Assembly: GCA_020725265.1 (NCBI GenBank)
Contig: DYFK01000026.1
Location: forward strand, 1 to 37,012
Reading direction: 5' to 3'
Origin: Hydrogenophilus sp.
GTDB lineage: Bacteria; Pseudomonadota; Gammaproteobacteria; Burkholderiales; Thiobacillaceae
DNA: 37,012 nucleotides
In this document: piece by piece, positions 1-8,636 of the stretch
Layout: each line of letters opens with the position of its first letter
How positions within the stretch are numbered: the stretch's first letter is position 1
Made by a program: the position numbers and the translations under genes
The notes under the pieces: model-generated
Seen by the model: the letters and a program-made list of their open reading frames with translations, nothing else
Database searches by the model: none
What the model was told of the DNA's origin: nothing

Positions 1-3000
1 GCTCCAGGTGATCGCCTGGTCAATGCCGTCGGCGGTGTAGATGTAGGCGCCGCCGCCAATGAGGGCGTCGCCGGCGAGGTTGTACAGGTGGCCGCTGTAT
101 TGGCCGCCAATGCGCAGCCAGGCTCGCGTGCCCAGGTCGTGGTGGCCGATGACGATGGCGTTTGTCAGGTCGTCGGGCGCCGGGCCGGGGTGGTAGCCGC
201 CATCGCCGGCGGGGGCGCCGGTGTGCCAGATCGGGGTGCCGCCGCTGAGGTTGGCGATGTGGCCGATGGCGTCGCCCTTGAGGTCGACCTCGCCTCGGTT
301 GACCAGCGTGCCGCTCCAGGTCACCAGGGCGCTGTCGGCGACCCAGGTCTGGCCAACGTCGACGTCGATGCCGGTAACCGCGAGGTCGAGGTGGCCGCGC
401 GCGATCACTTCGCCGTCGCCGGGACGGTGCAGGATGGGCGCCTGGAGTCGGGCGTCGCCGAAACTGCCGACCACGCCTTGGTTGGCGTAGTCGCCCACTT
501 CCAGGTTCAGCGTCTGGTCGGCCAGAACAATGCCGCCGGCATGGTTGTGGAACAGTCCGTCCAGCACGATGTCGATGATCCGCGCCGGGCCGGTCACGCC
601 GTACAGCGTGCCGGCGTTGACGAGGTGCGTGGCGCGGATCGATAGCCGTTCGTCCGTTCGCAGCGTGCCAAGAGCGCCGTTGATGAGGCCGCCGCTGGTC
701 TGGAGGATGAGGTCGCCCTGGCTTTCCATGCGCGCGCCGGGGCCGCCGCTGGTGATGCCGCCGCCGCCGATGAGTGCGTTCAGGCCGCCAACGCCGGCGC
801 GCAGCCGGCCCTGGTTTTGCAGGGCGTCGGCGCGCAGTTCGATGCGCGCGCCAATGAGTTCGCCGAGCAGGTCGGCTTGCGGGCCAAGGTTGGCGAGTGC
901 GCCCGACAGGTCGAGGTCGAGGCGGCCGCCGGCTTGCAGTTTGCCGCCGTGGTTGACCAGGCCGCCGGCCTGGAGGTCAAGATCGCCGCCGGCCTGGATC
1001 AGGCCGGTGTTGGTGGTGGGGGTGGCGGCGCCGTGGTTGGCGTGGGTGTAAAGGTCGTTGACGCTGCGCCGGTTGTCGAGCGTGCCGGCAACGCGGATGC
1101 GCAGGTCGCCCTGGCTTTCCAGTACGCCCTGGTTGTCCAGACTGTCGGCGTCGAGGTCGAGGCGGCCGCCGGCGTGGATGCGGCCGATCTGCTGGGTCCA
1201 GCGGTAGTCGGTGGTGGGGTCGAGGGGGCGCGGTGGGCTGCCGTCCGGGTAGGCGGTCTGGGCGCAGACGTGGGGGTCGGCGACGCAGGTGTCGCCTTCC
1301 CACAGGGTGTTGGCGAGATGGCCGACCTGGATGGCCAGGTCGCCGGCGGCCTGGATGCGTCCGCCGTTGGCGAGTTGGCTGCCCTGGAGGGCGATGTCGC
1401 CGCCCAGCAGGTCGCCGGTGTTGTCGATGCCGCCGCCGTGCACGACAAGTTGGCCGGCGGCGCCAAGCGTGCCGGTGTTGACGAGGCCGCCGGCGATGTC
1501 GATGGCGTCGCCGGTGATGTGGCCGCGATTGTGGGTGGAGCCCAGGTGGAGGCTGGCGCCGTCGAGGTCGCCGTCGTTGTCCAGACTGGCGAGCCGCAGG
1601 CCGAGGCCGGCGATCCGGCCGGTGTTGAGGGTGTGGCCGGCGATGTCGAGGCTGTCGCCGTGGAGCAGGCCGGTGTTGACGAGGCCGGCGCGTAGGTCGA
1701 TGGTTTCGGCGGCGGTCAGTCCGTGGTTGTCGTAGCCGCCGCCCTGGTGGAGAAGCAGTCCGCCGGTCTGGATGCGGCCGTGGTTGACGAGCCCGGTGCT
1801 GGTGAGCGCCATGCCGCTGGCGGCGCCGAACACGCCCTGCTGGCCGAGGGTGATCTGGCCGTCGGCGTGGGCATCCAGCCGGCCGGTGGCGTACAGGCCG
1901 CCGGCGGTGACCAGATTGCTGGTGATGTGGCGGGCCTTGAGCTTCAGGTCGCCTTCGGCTTGCAGGCGACCTTCGTTGACGAGGTCGCCGGCTAGTTCCA
2001 GGTCGAGCCCTTGCGCGAGTTGGAGGTCTCCGAGGTTGAGCAGCCGGCCGCCGGCTTCGAGCCGGGTGGCGCCCAGCAGCCGGCTGTCGCCGTGGAATTC
2101 GAGGTCGGCGGCGGCCCGCGCGGTGAAGGCGCCGTTGGCGGCGATCCGCTGGCGGAAGACGATGCTGCCCTGCGCGCTTTCGGCGCCGAGGTCGCCCGTG
2201 ACGATCAGGTCGCCGAGCAGGTCGAGATCGCCGCCGGCGGTCAGCAGGAGGTCACCGGCGATTTCGACGTCGCCGCCGAGTTCGATGCCGCCTTGCGCGC
2301 TGGCGAGGCTGCCGCGCTGGAAGCGGACGTCGCCGCCGATGCGAAGGCCGTCGTGGCCGCGCAGGTCGACGTCGGCCTGGCTGGCGAGCGCGCCGCCGAT
2401 TTCGACGCGTCCGCCGCCGGCGAGCGTGAGCGGGCCGTTGGCGCGCAGGTCGCCGCCAACGCTTACGCCGTCGCCGGCGAGCGCGTCGAGGCTGCCAAGG
2501 ATGAGCAGGTCGCCGCCGTGGTTCTGGGCGCCGCCGGCGTGCAGCCAGGCTTCGCCCTGGATGTGGCTGTCGCCCTGGGTGGCGAGAACGCCGCCAGTCT
2601 GGACCCGGTGGTCGCCGCCGGTCCACAGGTCGCCGCCGACGCGGGCGTCGCCGCCGATTTGCAGGCTGGCGTCGCCGCCGATGAGCTGGTCGCCGCCGAT
2701 ATGGTGGTGGCCGCCGGTGTGGGCTTGGTAGTCCCCGGCGTAGCGGAGGTCGTCGTCGAGCGTCAGGTTGCCTTGGGCCGACAGGCTGGCGAGCGCGCCG
2801 GGTTCGGTGCCGCCCAGCAGGCTTCGCGCGCGGATGTCGGCTTCGCTTGCCAGCTGGATGCCGCCGGCGGCGGCAAGGTAGCCGGCGATGGCGATGTCGC
2901 CGCGGGCGACGATGGCGAGGGTTTCGGCAATCAGGTTGCCGTTGACGTCGTATTCGCCGCCGGCGTCGGCGATCAGTTCGCCGAGCGCGAGCACGGCGCG

Positions 3001-6000
3001 CAGGCGTGTGTCGCCGCCGCTGTCGGTGCGCAGGTCGCCGCCGGCGCGCAGTTCGCCCGCGCTCAATCCGCCCAGGGCGGCCAGTTCGAGTCGGCCTTGG
3101 GCTTGCGCGTCCCCGTTCAGGGTGAGGTCGGTTTGGGTGCGCAGGTGGAGGTTTCCGGCGCTGGCAACGTCGCCGACCACCCGGAGGTCGCCGGCCGCGG
3201 CGGCGTCGATGTCGCCGTCGGCGATGAGGTCGCCTTGCGCGTCGAGGGCGCCGGCTGCGGTCAGCGTCAGGCGGCCGCCGATCCGGGCGCCGGCCAGCTC
3301 GAGCCGGGCGCCGGTCAGCCGGGCGTCGCCGCCGACGCGCGCTTCGTCGCCAAGCCGGAGGTCGCCGCCTTGGGCATGCAGCGTGGCATGGCCGCCGGCA
3401 TGGAGGCCGTCGCGCAGTTCGATGCGCCAGGCTTCGGCCGTAAGGTCGCCACCCGCCCGGACTTGGCCGCGCAGTTCCAGGAAGCCGCCGGCGATGAGCC
3501 CAAGGTCGCCGTTGGCCGCCAGGTCTCCGGCGATGCCAAGGTCGAGGCCGGCCTGGCTGCGCAGGTCGCGGCCGGCTTGCGCGCCGGCCAGTTGTTGGCG
3601 GCCCGCGCGGCTCAGGCTGACGAGGTCGCGGCCGGCTTGCAGGGTGCCGGCCTGGAGGTCACCCAGGGCGTCGAGCACGAGGTCGCGGCCGGCCAGCAGG
3701 TCGCCGGCTTCAATGACGCCGGCCCGGCTTTCGAGGTGGAGGTCGTCCAGGGCGAGGACGTCGCCGAGATGGAGGTCGCCGAGGGCGGCAATGCGCAGGT
3801 CCCGGTTGCTCTTCAGGATGCCATCCGCGCGCAGGCCGCCGGCGCCGACCAGCAGGTCGAGTCCGCCACCGGTGAGCAGCGCGTCCGCCAGGATCAGGCG
3901 ATCCGCGTCCAGTCGGGCATCGCCGCCAATCCGGGCGGGGCCGCCGATTTCGATCCGGGTCGCGCGCGCTTCCAGGGCGCCCGCTTCCAGGGCGCCGGTC
4001 GACAGGTCGTGCCCGGCGATCAGGCGCATGCCGGTCGATGCGCGGGTCGCGCCGTCGATCCGAAGGTCGCCGCCGGCTTCGAGCGCAAGTTGGTCGCCGG
4101 CCTGGAGATCGCCGCCGTACCGCATGTCGCCGCCGGAGCGGGCGCGTAGGGCCGCGCCGGCCTGGAGGTCGGCGCGCACGTCGAGGTCGCCGGTCGTGTG
4201 CAGCACGATGTCGTCCCGGGCAACCAGGGTGTGCTCGAACGACAGGTCGGCGCCCGCGGCGAGTAGGCCGCCGCCACTGGCGCGCAGAATACCGCCGGCG
4301 CGCAGCCGGCCGTCGGCGATGAGTCGGAGGTCGCTCGCGCTCGCGTCGCCGTCCAACCGGAGGTCGCCGGTGGTTTGCAGGTCGAGCGCGCCGCCGGCGG
4401 TGAGCGCGGCGTCCAGGTGGAGTCCGCCGCTTCCCGCGCGGGCCATGAGGTCGCCCGCGCTGGTGAGCGCTCCGGCAAGGTGCGCGCCCGTCGCCGACAG
4501 GGTGAGACCGCCGGCGTCCATGGTGCCCAGCGCGGACAGGGTGCCGCCCGCGATCAGGGTGGCCTGGCCGGTGACGTGAAGGTCGCCAGCCAGGGTGAGG
4601 TGGCCGCCGGTTCGCAGGTCGAGTTCGCCGCCAATGCGCATGCCGTCGGCGAAATGGCCGTCGTCGGCGCAGGACAGTTGGGCGTTGCCGCGCACTTCGA
4701 GCGCGCTCCAGACGTTGAGCGCGCCATCCAGGGCAAGCCGGAAATCGCCTTCGATGATGTGGCTCCGGCCCTCCACGCCAAGGTCGAGGGCGTGGCCTTC
4801 GATGGCGATGAGGGGGGCTTGGATGCCGCCTTCGACGCGCAGCGTCCGTCCCCCGAGTTCGAGCCGGTTGCCGGCGGTGGCCGTGCCGGTGAGGTTGAGC
4901 CCGATGCCGGCGCGGGCCACGAGGTCGCGGCCGGCAAGGAGGTCGCCGCCCAGGTCGAGCCGGGCGGCGGTAAGGACGAGGTCGTCGCCGGCAACCGTCC
5001 GGCCTCCAAGTTCCAGATGGGTGCCGGCTTCGAGGCGGAGGTCGCGGCCGGCGGCAAGCTCGCCAGCCATGACGAGGCTGCGCGCGGCGGTGGCCGAGAG
5101 GGTCGCGCCTACGTTCAGGGTGCCTTGCTGGACGATGTCTCCGCCTGCCAGACGGGCGTCGCCGGCGGCGTCGGCGCGGCTGCCGGGGCCACCCAGCTTG
5201 AGGCCGCCGACGGCTTGCAGGTCGAGCACGCCTCGTGTGGCAAGGTCGCCGCGCGTTTCCAGGTCGCCGCCGGCGCGCAGTTGGAGGTCGCCGACGGCGG
5301 CAAGCCCGCCGTGGGCTTCGAGATGGCCGGCCGAGCGGCCGGTCAGCCGGCCGCCGGCGTCGATGTCCTGGCGCAGGGTGAGATTGCCGGCGCTGTCGAG
5401 GTGGATGTCGCCGACGGCGGCAAGCCGGCCCAGGTCGACGTCGCCATTGGCGCGCAGGTCGATGCCGCGCTGGTAGGCAACCAGCGGGCCGCCGAGACGG
5501 ACGCCCGGGCCGTGGTCCGTGGCGACGATCTTGATCTGGCCGGCGGTCATGGCGCCAACCAGACTGGCGTCGATGGCGAGCGCGGGCATGGCGCCGGCGT
5601 CAGGGGCGGTCGCGTCGGCGGGTTCGGTCGCGTGGCCGCCTTCGGTCGTTTCCCGTACCAGTCCGGTGCCGGCGGCCAGTTGAATGCTGGACAGGGCCTG
5701 GTTGAGGTAGTGCGCGCGCAGCGGTGCGTCCAGCAACAGACTGGCGCCGATCAGGTCGAGTCGGCCAACGGTGCCTTCCAGTCCGGCGCCCTCGATGACG
5801 ATCCGGCCGCCACGCACGTCGTAGCCCAGCCCTTCGGCTTGGTCGAAGCCGGATTGCGCGCCCTGACGGTCGAAATAGACCGGGCTGCCGGTGACCAGCC
5901 CGAGTCGCGGGGTGTTGACCACGCCGCAACCCGCGCAGACCAGTCCGTTGGGGTTGGCGATGATGACTTCGGCCGGGGCGCCGAACACTTCGATCGTTCC

Positions 6001-6477
6001 CGACAGCCGCCCCGGTGCCCCGGCGACGGTGACTTCGTTGACGATGATCCGCGCGGGGCGCCCCGCCATAAGGTTGGGATTGCCGCCAACCTGTCCGCCC
6101 AGAAGACTGCTTCCCCCCGTCAGGCTGTTGTTGAGAATGAGCCCAAGGCCGTCCACGTCGAACCGTTGATATTGGTTGAGCGACAGCCCTCCAGCATTGG
6201 GCGCGGTGATGTCGATCCGGGGCACCCCCAACGCGCTCTCGCCCAGCGTCGGTCGAAACACGATCGCGGCGTTCGGGTCGGCAATCACCCCAGCATGCCC
6301 AACTGCCATGCCCACACGAAATCCAACGTCGCCATACGGTTGGATCGCACTCCATCCAAACAGCATCAACACCACGCTCGACAAGCGGCGAAAATGGACC
6401 GAGTGCCCCTTGTCCGCCCGCCCTTTTCCAAAATCATCGCTCGACAAGGCTTTGTTTGTTTTCCTCAACGCACCCAT
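1..6477 (-). CDS. Large filamentous-haemagglutinin-type two-partner secretion exoprotein (TpsA), 3' end outside window
   Basis: This reading frame stays open from its ATG to the window edge (2159 codons) without a frameshift; the C-terminus is not visible. The start at 6477 is preferred over an in-frame ATG at 6504 because GGGGAG lies 7 bases upstream. Residues 1-30 are basic and polar, and 31-46 form a hydrophobic segment, consistent with an extended signal peptide. Residues about 64-300 are a canonical TPS domain: VIADPNAAI, FDVDGLGLILNNS, NPNL at 133-136, NPNG at 175-178, and the CAGCG Cys pair at 181-184. Residues about 340-1480 are a long run of AGGDLxL-like repeats of roughly 20 residues, as expected for a right-handed beta-helix. 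After about 1480 the repeats change to the classic haemagglutinin form (LVNTG, LDNQG). It is expected to be exported by Sec, then through the TpsB encoded at 6950-8629, to become a surface adhesin or a CdiA-like toxin carrier. The missing C-terminus would decide which. Confidence 0.93.
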   Translation of the reverse strand, partial: MGALRKTNKALSSDDFGKGRADKGHSVHFRRLSSVVLMLFGWSAIQPYGDVGFRVGMAVGHAGVIADPNAAIVFRPTLGESALGVPRIDITAPNAGGLSLNQYQRFDVDGLGLILNNSLTGGSSLLGGQVGGNPNLMAGRPARIIVNEVTVAGAPGRLSGTIEVFGAPAEVIIANPNGLVCAGCGVVNTPRLGLVTGSPVYFDRQGAQSGFDQAEGLGYDVRGGRIVIEGAGLEGTVGRLDLIGASLLLDAPLRAHYLNQALSSIQLAAGTGLVRETTEGGHATEPADATAPDAGAMPALAIDASLVGAMTAGQIKIVATDHGPGVRLGGPLVAYQRGIDLRANGDVDLGRLAAVGDIHLDSAGNLTLRQDIDAGGRLTGRSAGHLEAHGGLAAVGDLQLRAGGDLETRGDLATRGVLDLQAVGGLKLGGPGSRADAAGDARLAGGDIVQQGTLNVGATLSATAARSLVMAGELAAGRDLRLEAGTHLELGGRTVAGDDLVLTAARLDLGGDLLAGRDLVARAGIGLNLTGTATAGNRLELGGRTLRVEGGIQAPLIAIEGHALDLGVEGRSHIIEGDFRLALDGALNVWSALEVRGNAQLSCADDGHFADGMRIGGELDLRTGGHLTLAGDLHVTGQATLIAGGTLSALGTMDAGGLTLSATGAHLAGALTSAGDLMARAGSGGLHLDAALTAGGALDLQTTGDLRLDGDASASDLRLIADGRLRAGGILRASGGGLLAAGADLSFEHTLVARDDIVLHTTGDLDVRADLQAGAALRARSGGDMRYGGDLQAGDQLALEAGGDLRIDGATRASTGMRLIAGHDLSTGALEAGALEARATRIEIGGPARIGGDARLDADRLILADALLTGGGLDLLVGAGGLRADGILKSNRDLRIAALGDLHLGDVLALDDLHLESRAGVIEAGDLLAGRDLVLDALGDLQAGTLQAGRDLVSLSRAGRQQLAGAQAGRDLRSQAGLDLGIAGDLAANGDLGLIAGGFLELRGQVRAGGDLTAEAWRIELRDGLHAGGHATLHAQGGDLRLGDEARVGGDARLTGARLELAGARIGGRLTLTAAGALDAQGDLIADGDIDAAAAGDLRVVGDVASAGNLHLRTQTDLTLNGDAQAQGRLELAALGGLSAGELRAGGDLRTDSGGDTRLRAVLALGELIADAGGEYDVNGNLIAETLAIVARGDIAIAGYLAAAGGIQLASEADIRARSLLGGTEPGALASLSAQGNLTLDDDLRYAGDYQAHTGGHHHIGGDQLIGGDASLQIGGDARVGGDLWTGGDHRVQTGGVLATQGDSHIQGEAWLHAGGAQNHGGDLLILGSLDALAGDGVSVGGDLRANGPLTLAGGGRVEIGGALASQADVDLRGHDGLRIGGDVRFQRGSLASAQGGIELGGDVEIAGDLLLTAGGDLDLLGDLIVTGDLGAESAQGSIVFRQRIAANGAFTARAAADLEFHGDSRLLGATRLEAGGRLLNLGDLQLAQGLDLELAGDLVNEGRLQAEGDLKLKARHITSNLVTAGGLYATGRLDAHADGQITLGQQGVFGAASGMALTSTGLVNHGRIQTGGLLLHQGGGYDNHGLTAAETIDLRAGLVNTGLLHGDSLDIAGHTLNTGRIAGLGLRLASLDNDGDLDGASLHLGSTHNRGHITGDAIDIAGGLVNTGTLGAAGQLVVHGGGIDNTGDLLGGDIALQGSQLANGGRIQAAGDLAIQVGHLANTLWEGDTCVADPHVCAQTAYPDGSPPRPLDPTTDYRWTQQIGRIHAGGRLDLDADSLDNQGVLESQGDLRIRVAGTLDNRRSVNDLYTHANHGAATPTTNTGLIQAGGDLDLQAGGLVNHGGKLQAGGRLDLDLSGALANLGPQADLLGELIGARIELRADALQNQGRLRAGVGGLNALIGGGGITSGGPGARMESQGDLILQTSGGLINGALGTLRTDERLSIRATHLVNAGTLYGVTGPARIIDIVLDGLFHNHAGGIVLADQTLNLEVGDYANQGVVGSFGDARLQAPILHRPGDGEVIARGHLDLAVTGIDVDVGQTWVADSALVTWSGTLVNRGEVDLKGDAIGHIANLSGGTPIWHTGAPAGDGGYHPGPAPDDLTNAIVIGHHDLGTRAWLRIGGQYSGHLYNLAGDALIGGGAYIYTADGIDQAITWS
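2611..2715 (-). repeat. GGD-dense six-residue repeat inside the large exoprotein
   Basis: On the plus strand the 9-mer GTCGCCGCC starts at 2611, 2629, 2647, 2671 and 2689, with a one-base variant at 2707. Spacings are 18, 18, 24, 18 and 18 bases. On the coding strand each copy encodes Gly-Gly-Asp, so GGD recurs every six (once eight) residues. This is much denser than the roughly 20-residue coil spacing elsewhere in the protein. A His-rich stretch (TGGHHIGG) lies at its N-terminal side. It is a local sub-repeat, not a separate element. Confidence 0.8.
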
Positions 6478-6660
6478 GCGTCGTCTCCCCGGTTCAACTG
6501 TCATGTTTGGTCTGCGATATCGAAGTCGATTTCACGGCCCGCTTCCAGTAAGCAGACCGGCCGGCAACAGCCAGGCCAGCGCTGGCGGTCGGATGGAACA
6601 TCCCGGGCGGCGTGGGTCGATGCCAAGCCCGTGCTTTTCCGCGCACAGTCACGGTTACCG
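6478..6660 (-). other. Intergenic leader of the large exoprotein, with a 12-bp palindrome
   Basis: This 183-base gap separates the 86-aa membrane protein from the large exoprotein. It holds a perfect palindrome, GCCAGCGCTGGC, at 6575-6586 and the strong ribosome binding site GGGGAG just before 6477. It is much longer than the gaps between the other genes of the locus (7 and 28 bases), so it could hold its own promoter or a processing site. I could not identify a convincing -35/-10 pair. Confidence 0.4.
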
Positions 6661-6921
6661 TTACCGGGCGGACACCGGAAAAAAGCACGCGACCCATTCG
6701 GCCTGGGTCAGACAGCCGCGCAGGCTATCCCAATGCGGCTGCGCGATCTGGCCCACAATCAAGCCAACCGCCGACAAAGTCAGCGCGATCGCCAGCACCC
6801 GTTCCCGGGGCGGGCCGGCTCGCGTGTACCAGCGGCTCAACCACTCCAGTGCAAGCCAGGCCAGATATGCCGCCGGCAGCCCCAGCGCCAACACGAAAGC
6901 GAGCGGTATCGTGGTGCTCAT
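6661..6921 (-). CDS. Small two-helix membrane protein between TpsB and the large TpsA
   Basis: This 86-aa protein is not recognised. Residues about 5-27 and 42-60 are hydrophobic and look like two membrane helices. They are joined by a short loop with the charged run RAGPPRER. The C-terminal tail (about residues 61-86) contains two Cys and several Trp. The ATG at 6921 is supported by AGGGAGA 7 bases upstream and lies only 28 bases after the TpsB stop, so the gene is probably co-transcribed. By location it may assist export or stability of an exoprotein, but this is inference. The ordered reading frame, good ribosome binding site and membrane-protein composition argue that it is real. Confidence 0.75.
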   Translation of the reverse strand: MSTTIPLAFVLALGLPAAYLAWLALEWLSRWYTRAGPPRERVLAIALTLSAVGLIVGQIAQPHWDSLRGCLTQAEWVACFFPVSAR

Positions 6922-6949
6922 TGGATCGTCTCCCTGTTCTGTTGATCAT

Positions 6950-8629
6950 TCAGAATTGATAGGTAATGTTGAAGTTGATCCTCGGCCCACTTCCGGTGGA
7001 CAGGCCAGGCGGACGCGCGAGCGGCCAACCGGCCAGGATCTCCGCGCTGCCTCGACGCGCGCCGACACGCGCGCCCAGTCCGGCGCCGAGCAAGCGCGCC
7101 CAGTCATCGTCGGCAAGCGTTTTCACCATGCCGGCATCGATGAACAGATAGGGCTCGGCGCGCAGTCGTCCCCCCAGTAGAGGGGGCAGATCCCCACGTG
7201 CGATTTCATTGCGCAGTACGAAACCGCGGTCTCCCCCCTGAGCCGACTCCGGGAAACCACGCACGCTGGAGACGCCACCAGCAAAAATCTGTTCGGAGGA
7301 GTACAGCGGGTGGCGACTCCATTGGCCACCCATGCGGCTCCGCCAGATGTAGCCATCCAGGACCGGCAGGCTCGCGCTGGCGGCCGCTTCGTATTTGATG
7401 AATCTGGAGCGCGCGGCTCCGGCCGGCATGTCGGACGGATCGCGATCGGCGCCGAACCAGCTCAGCCCGCGTGTGATGCCGGCATCAAGGGTCCATTGCC
7501 CGATTGCCGTGCCAATGCGCGCGCGCATGAGCCGATTGAGCCCGATTCGTGCGGTGGTCTGGGTTTGCGGCGTCAGCCTGACGTTGTTGACGTGGCGTTC
7601 CGACTGTCGTCTCGATACGGTGAGATCCATCGCCGTTTTGGTACGTTGATCTCGATGCACGATCCGATGGAGTGTCAGCGCATAGCTGTTCGAAGTGCCG
7701 TGGACAAGCGCGGTGTGTCCGATGAGATTCTGGTATTCCGACCAGGAAGACATGAATGAAAGCGTGTGGTACCCAAGCGGCAGCGAAAATGCACCGTACA
7801 CGGCATTGGTCTCCATGCTGCTGGTGAGACCGACAGACAGCGACTCCATGAGGCCAAGCATGTCACCGGTTTCCACATCGGTACGCAGCCGGAATCGACC
7901 GGTGCCGGGAGCGCCCTGGTTGTCGCCGGTCAGTTGGTAACGCGCGGAGTCGCTCTGTACGTTGATCAGTTCGACGAGGGAGCCTCCCGGCCGGGCACCG
8001 GGTTTGATCTGAATCTGGACGTTGTTGCGGCGCAGGCGGTTGAGCTGATCGACAGCCTGCTCGATATCTGGAAGACGCAGGATGTCACCTCCCCGGATCG
8101 GTAGCGCCAGGCGAACACCGAAGCCTGCCTCTCCGGATGACACATCACGACCGTTGTAGCGTATCGATTCGATTCGGCCAGGCACGATCGCGATGACGAG
8201 TTCGCCATCGGACAGATTCCGGCTGGCGACGTATGCCCGCGAAGTGATGTAGCCCGCCGCGACCAGGGCTCGGTTCAAACGGTCAAGCAGCAGGTTGATC
8301 CGGTTGACTCCAAGCGGCTTGCCCTCGAATGGGGCAACGATTTGCCGAAAAATTCGCTCATCCAGCAAAACCTCATCCTGTCTGGAGATGGCGCGGATTT
8401 GGAAGACCGGCCCCGGCTCGGGCAGGAGCTCGGGGGTATCGCCGAAAGTATCCGCGCCTGCGTCGGGGATTTCGATTTCCGCTTCACCGCGTTCGAGCAC
8501 GCGTTCGCGCGCTTTTTCGAGTTGCTCTCGATGCAGGCGCTCTCCGGGATCCCTGACTGGTGGTGGCGTTTGCGCTTGTGCCAGGCCAGTCATGCCGATT
8601 GCGAGCAGTACGTATCCAAGTCGTCGCAT
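6950..8629 (-). CDS. ShlB/FhaC/HecB-family two-partner secretion transporter (TpsB)
   Basis: This 559-aa outer-membrane transporter of the Omp85 superfamily moves TpsA exoproteins from periplasm to surface. Residues 1-19 are a clear signal peptide ending AQA. Residues about 75-151 form the first POTRA domain (FQIRAIS to IVPGRIESI) and about 152-225 the second. The rest is a 16-strand-type barrel with the family VRGF motif at 456-459, a FIDAG motif near 491-495, and a C-terminal strand ending in Phe (ITYQF). A TTG codon at 8656 would add nine residues, but it lies inside the upstream gene. The ATG at 8629 gives the perfect signal peptide and has AGGCGG just upstream. It starts 7 bases after the stop of the compact exoprotein gene, so the two are almost certainly one transcript. 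Confidence 0.95.
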   Translation of the reverse strand: MRRLGYVLLAIGMTGLAQAQTPPPVRDPGERLHREQLEKARERVLERGEAEIEIPDAGADTFGDTPELLPEPGPVFQIRAISRQDEVLLDERIFRQIVAPFEGKPLGVNRINLLLDRLNRALVAAGYITSRAYVASRNLSDGELVIAIVPGRIESIRYNGRDVSSGEAGFGVRLALPIRGGDILRLPDIEQAVDQLNRLRRNNVQIQIKPGARPGGSLVELINVQSDSARYQLTGDNQGAPGTGRFRLRTDVETGDMLGLMESLSVGLTSSMETNAVYGAFSLPLGYHTLSFMSSWSEYQNLIGHTALVHGTSNSYALTLHRIVHRDQRTKTAMDLTVSRRQSERHVNNVRLTPQTQTTARIGLNRLMRARIGTAIGQWTLDAGITRGLSWFGADRDPSDMPAGAARSRFIKYEAAASASLPVLDGYIWRSRMGGQWSRHPLYSSEQIFAGGVSSVRGFPESAQGGDRGFVLRNEIARGDLPPLLGGRLRAEPYLFIDAGMVKTLADDDWARLLGAGLGARVGARRGSAEILAGWPLARPPGLSTGSGPRINFNITYQF

Positions 8630-8636
8630 ACGCCGC

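Noticed and set aside
6494-6697. 67-codon minus-strand frame spanning the end of the small membrane protein and the exoprotein leader
   Set aside because: It begins inside the 86-aa gene in another frame, lacks a ribosome binding site and has a composition like non-coding sequence.
2011-6945. Long plus-strand open frames (2011-4149 and 4375-6945) over the large exoprotein
   Set aside because: They are codon-aligned complements of the GDL-repeat coding strand, giving monotonous QVAAG/EVAAG text. The minus strand carries the TPS domain.
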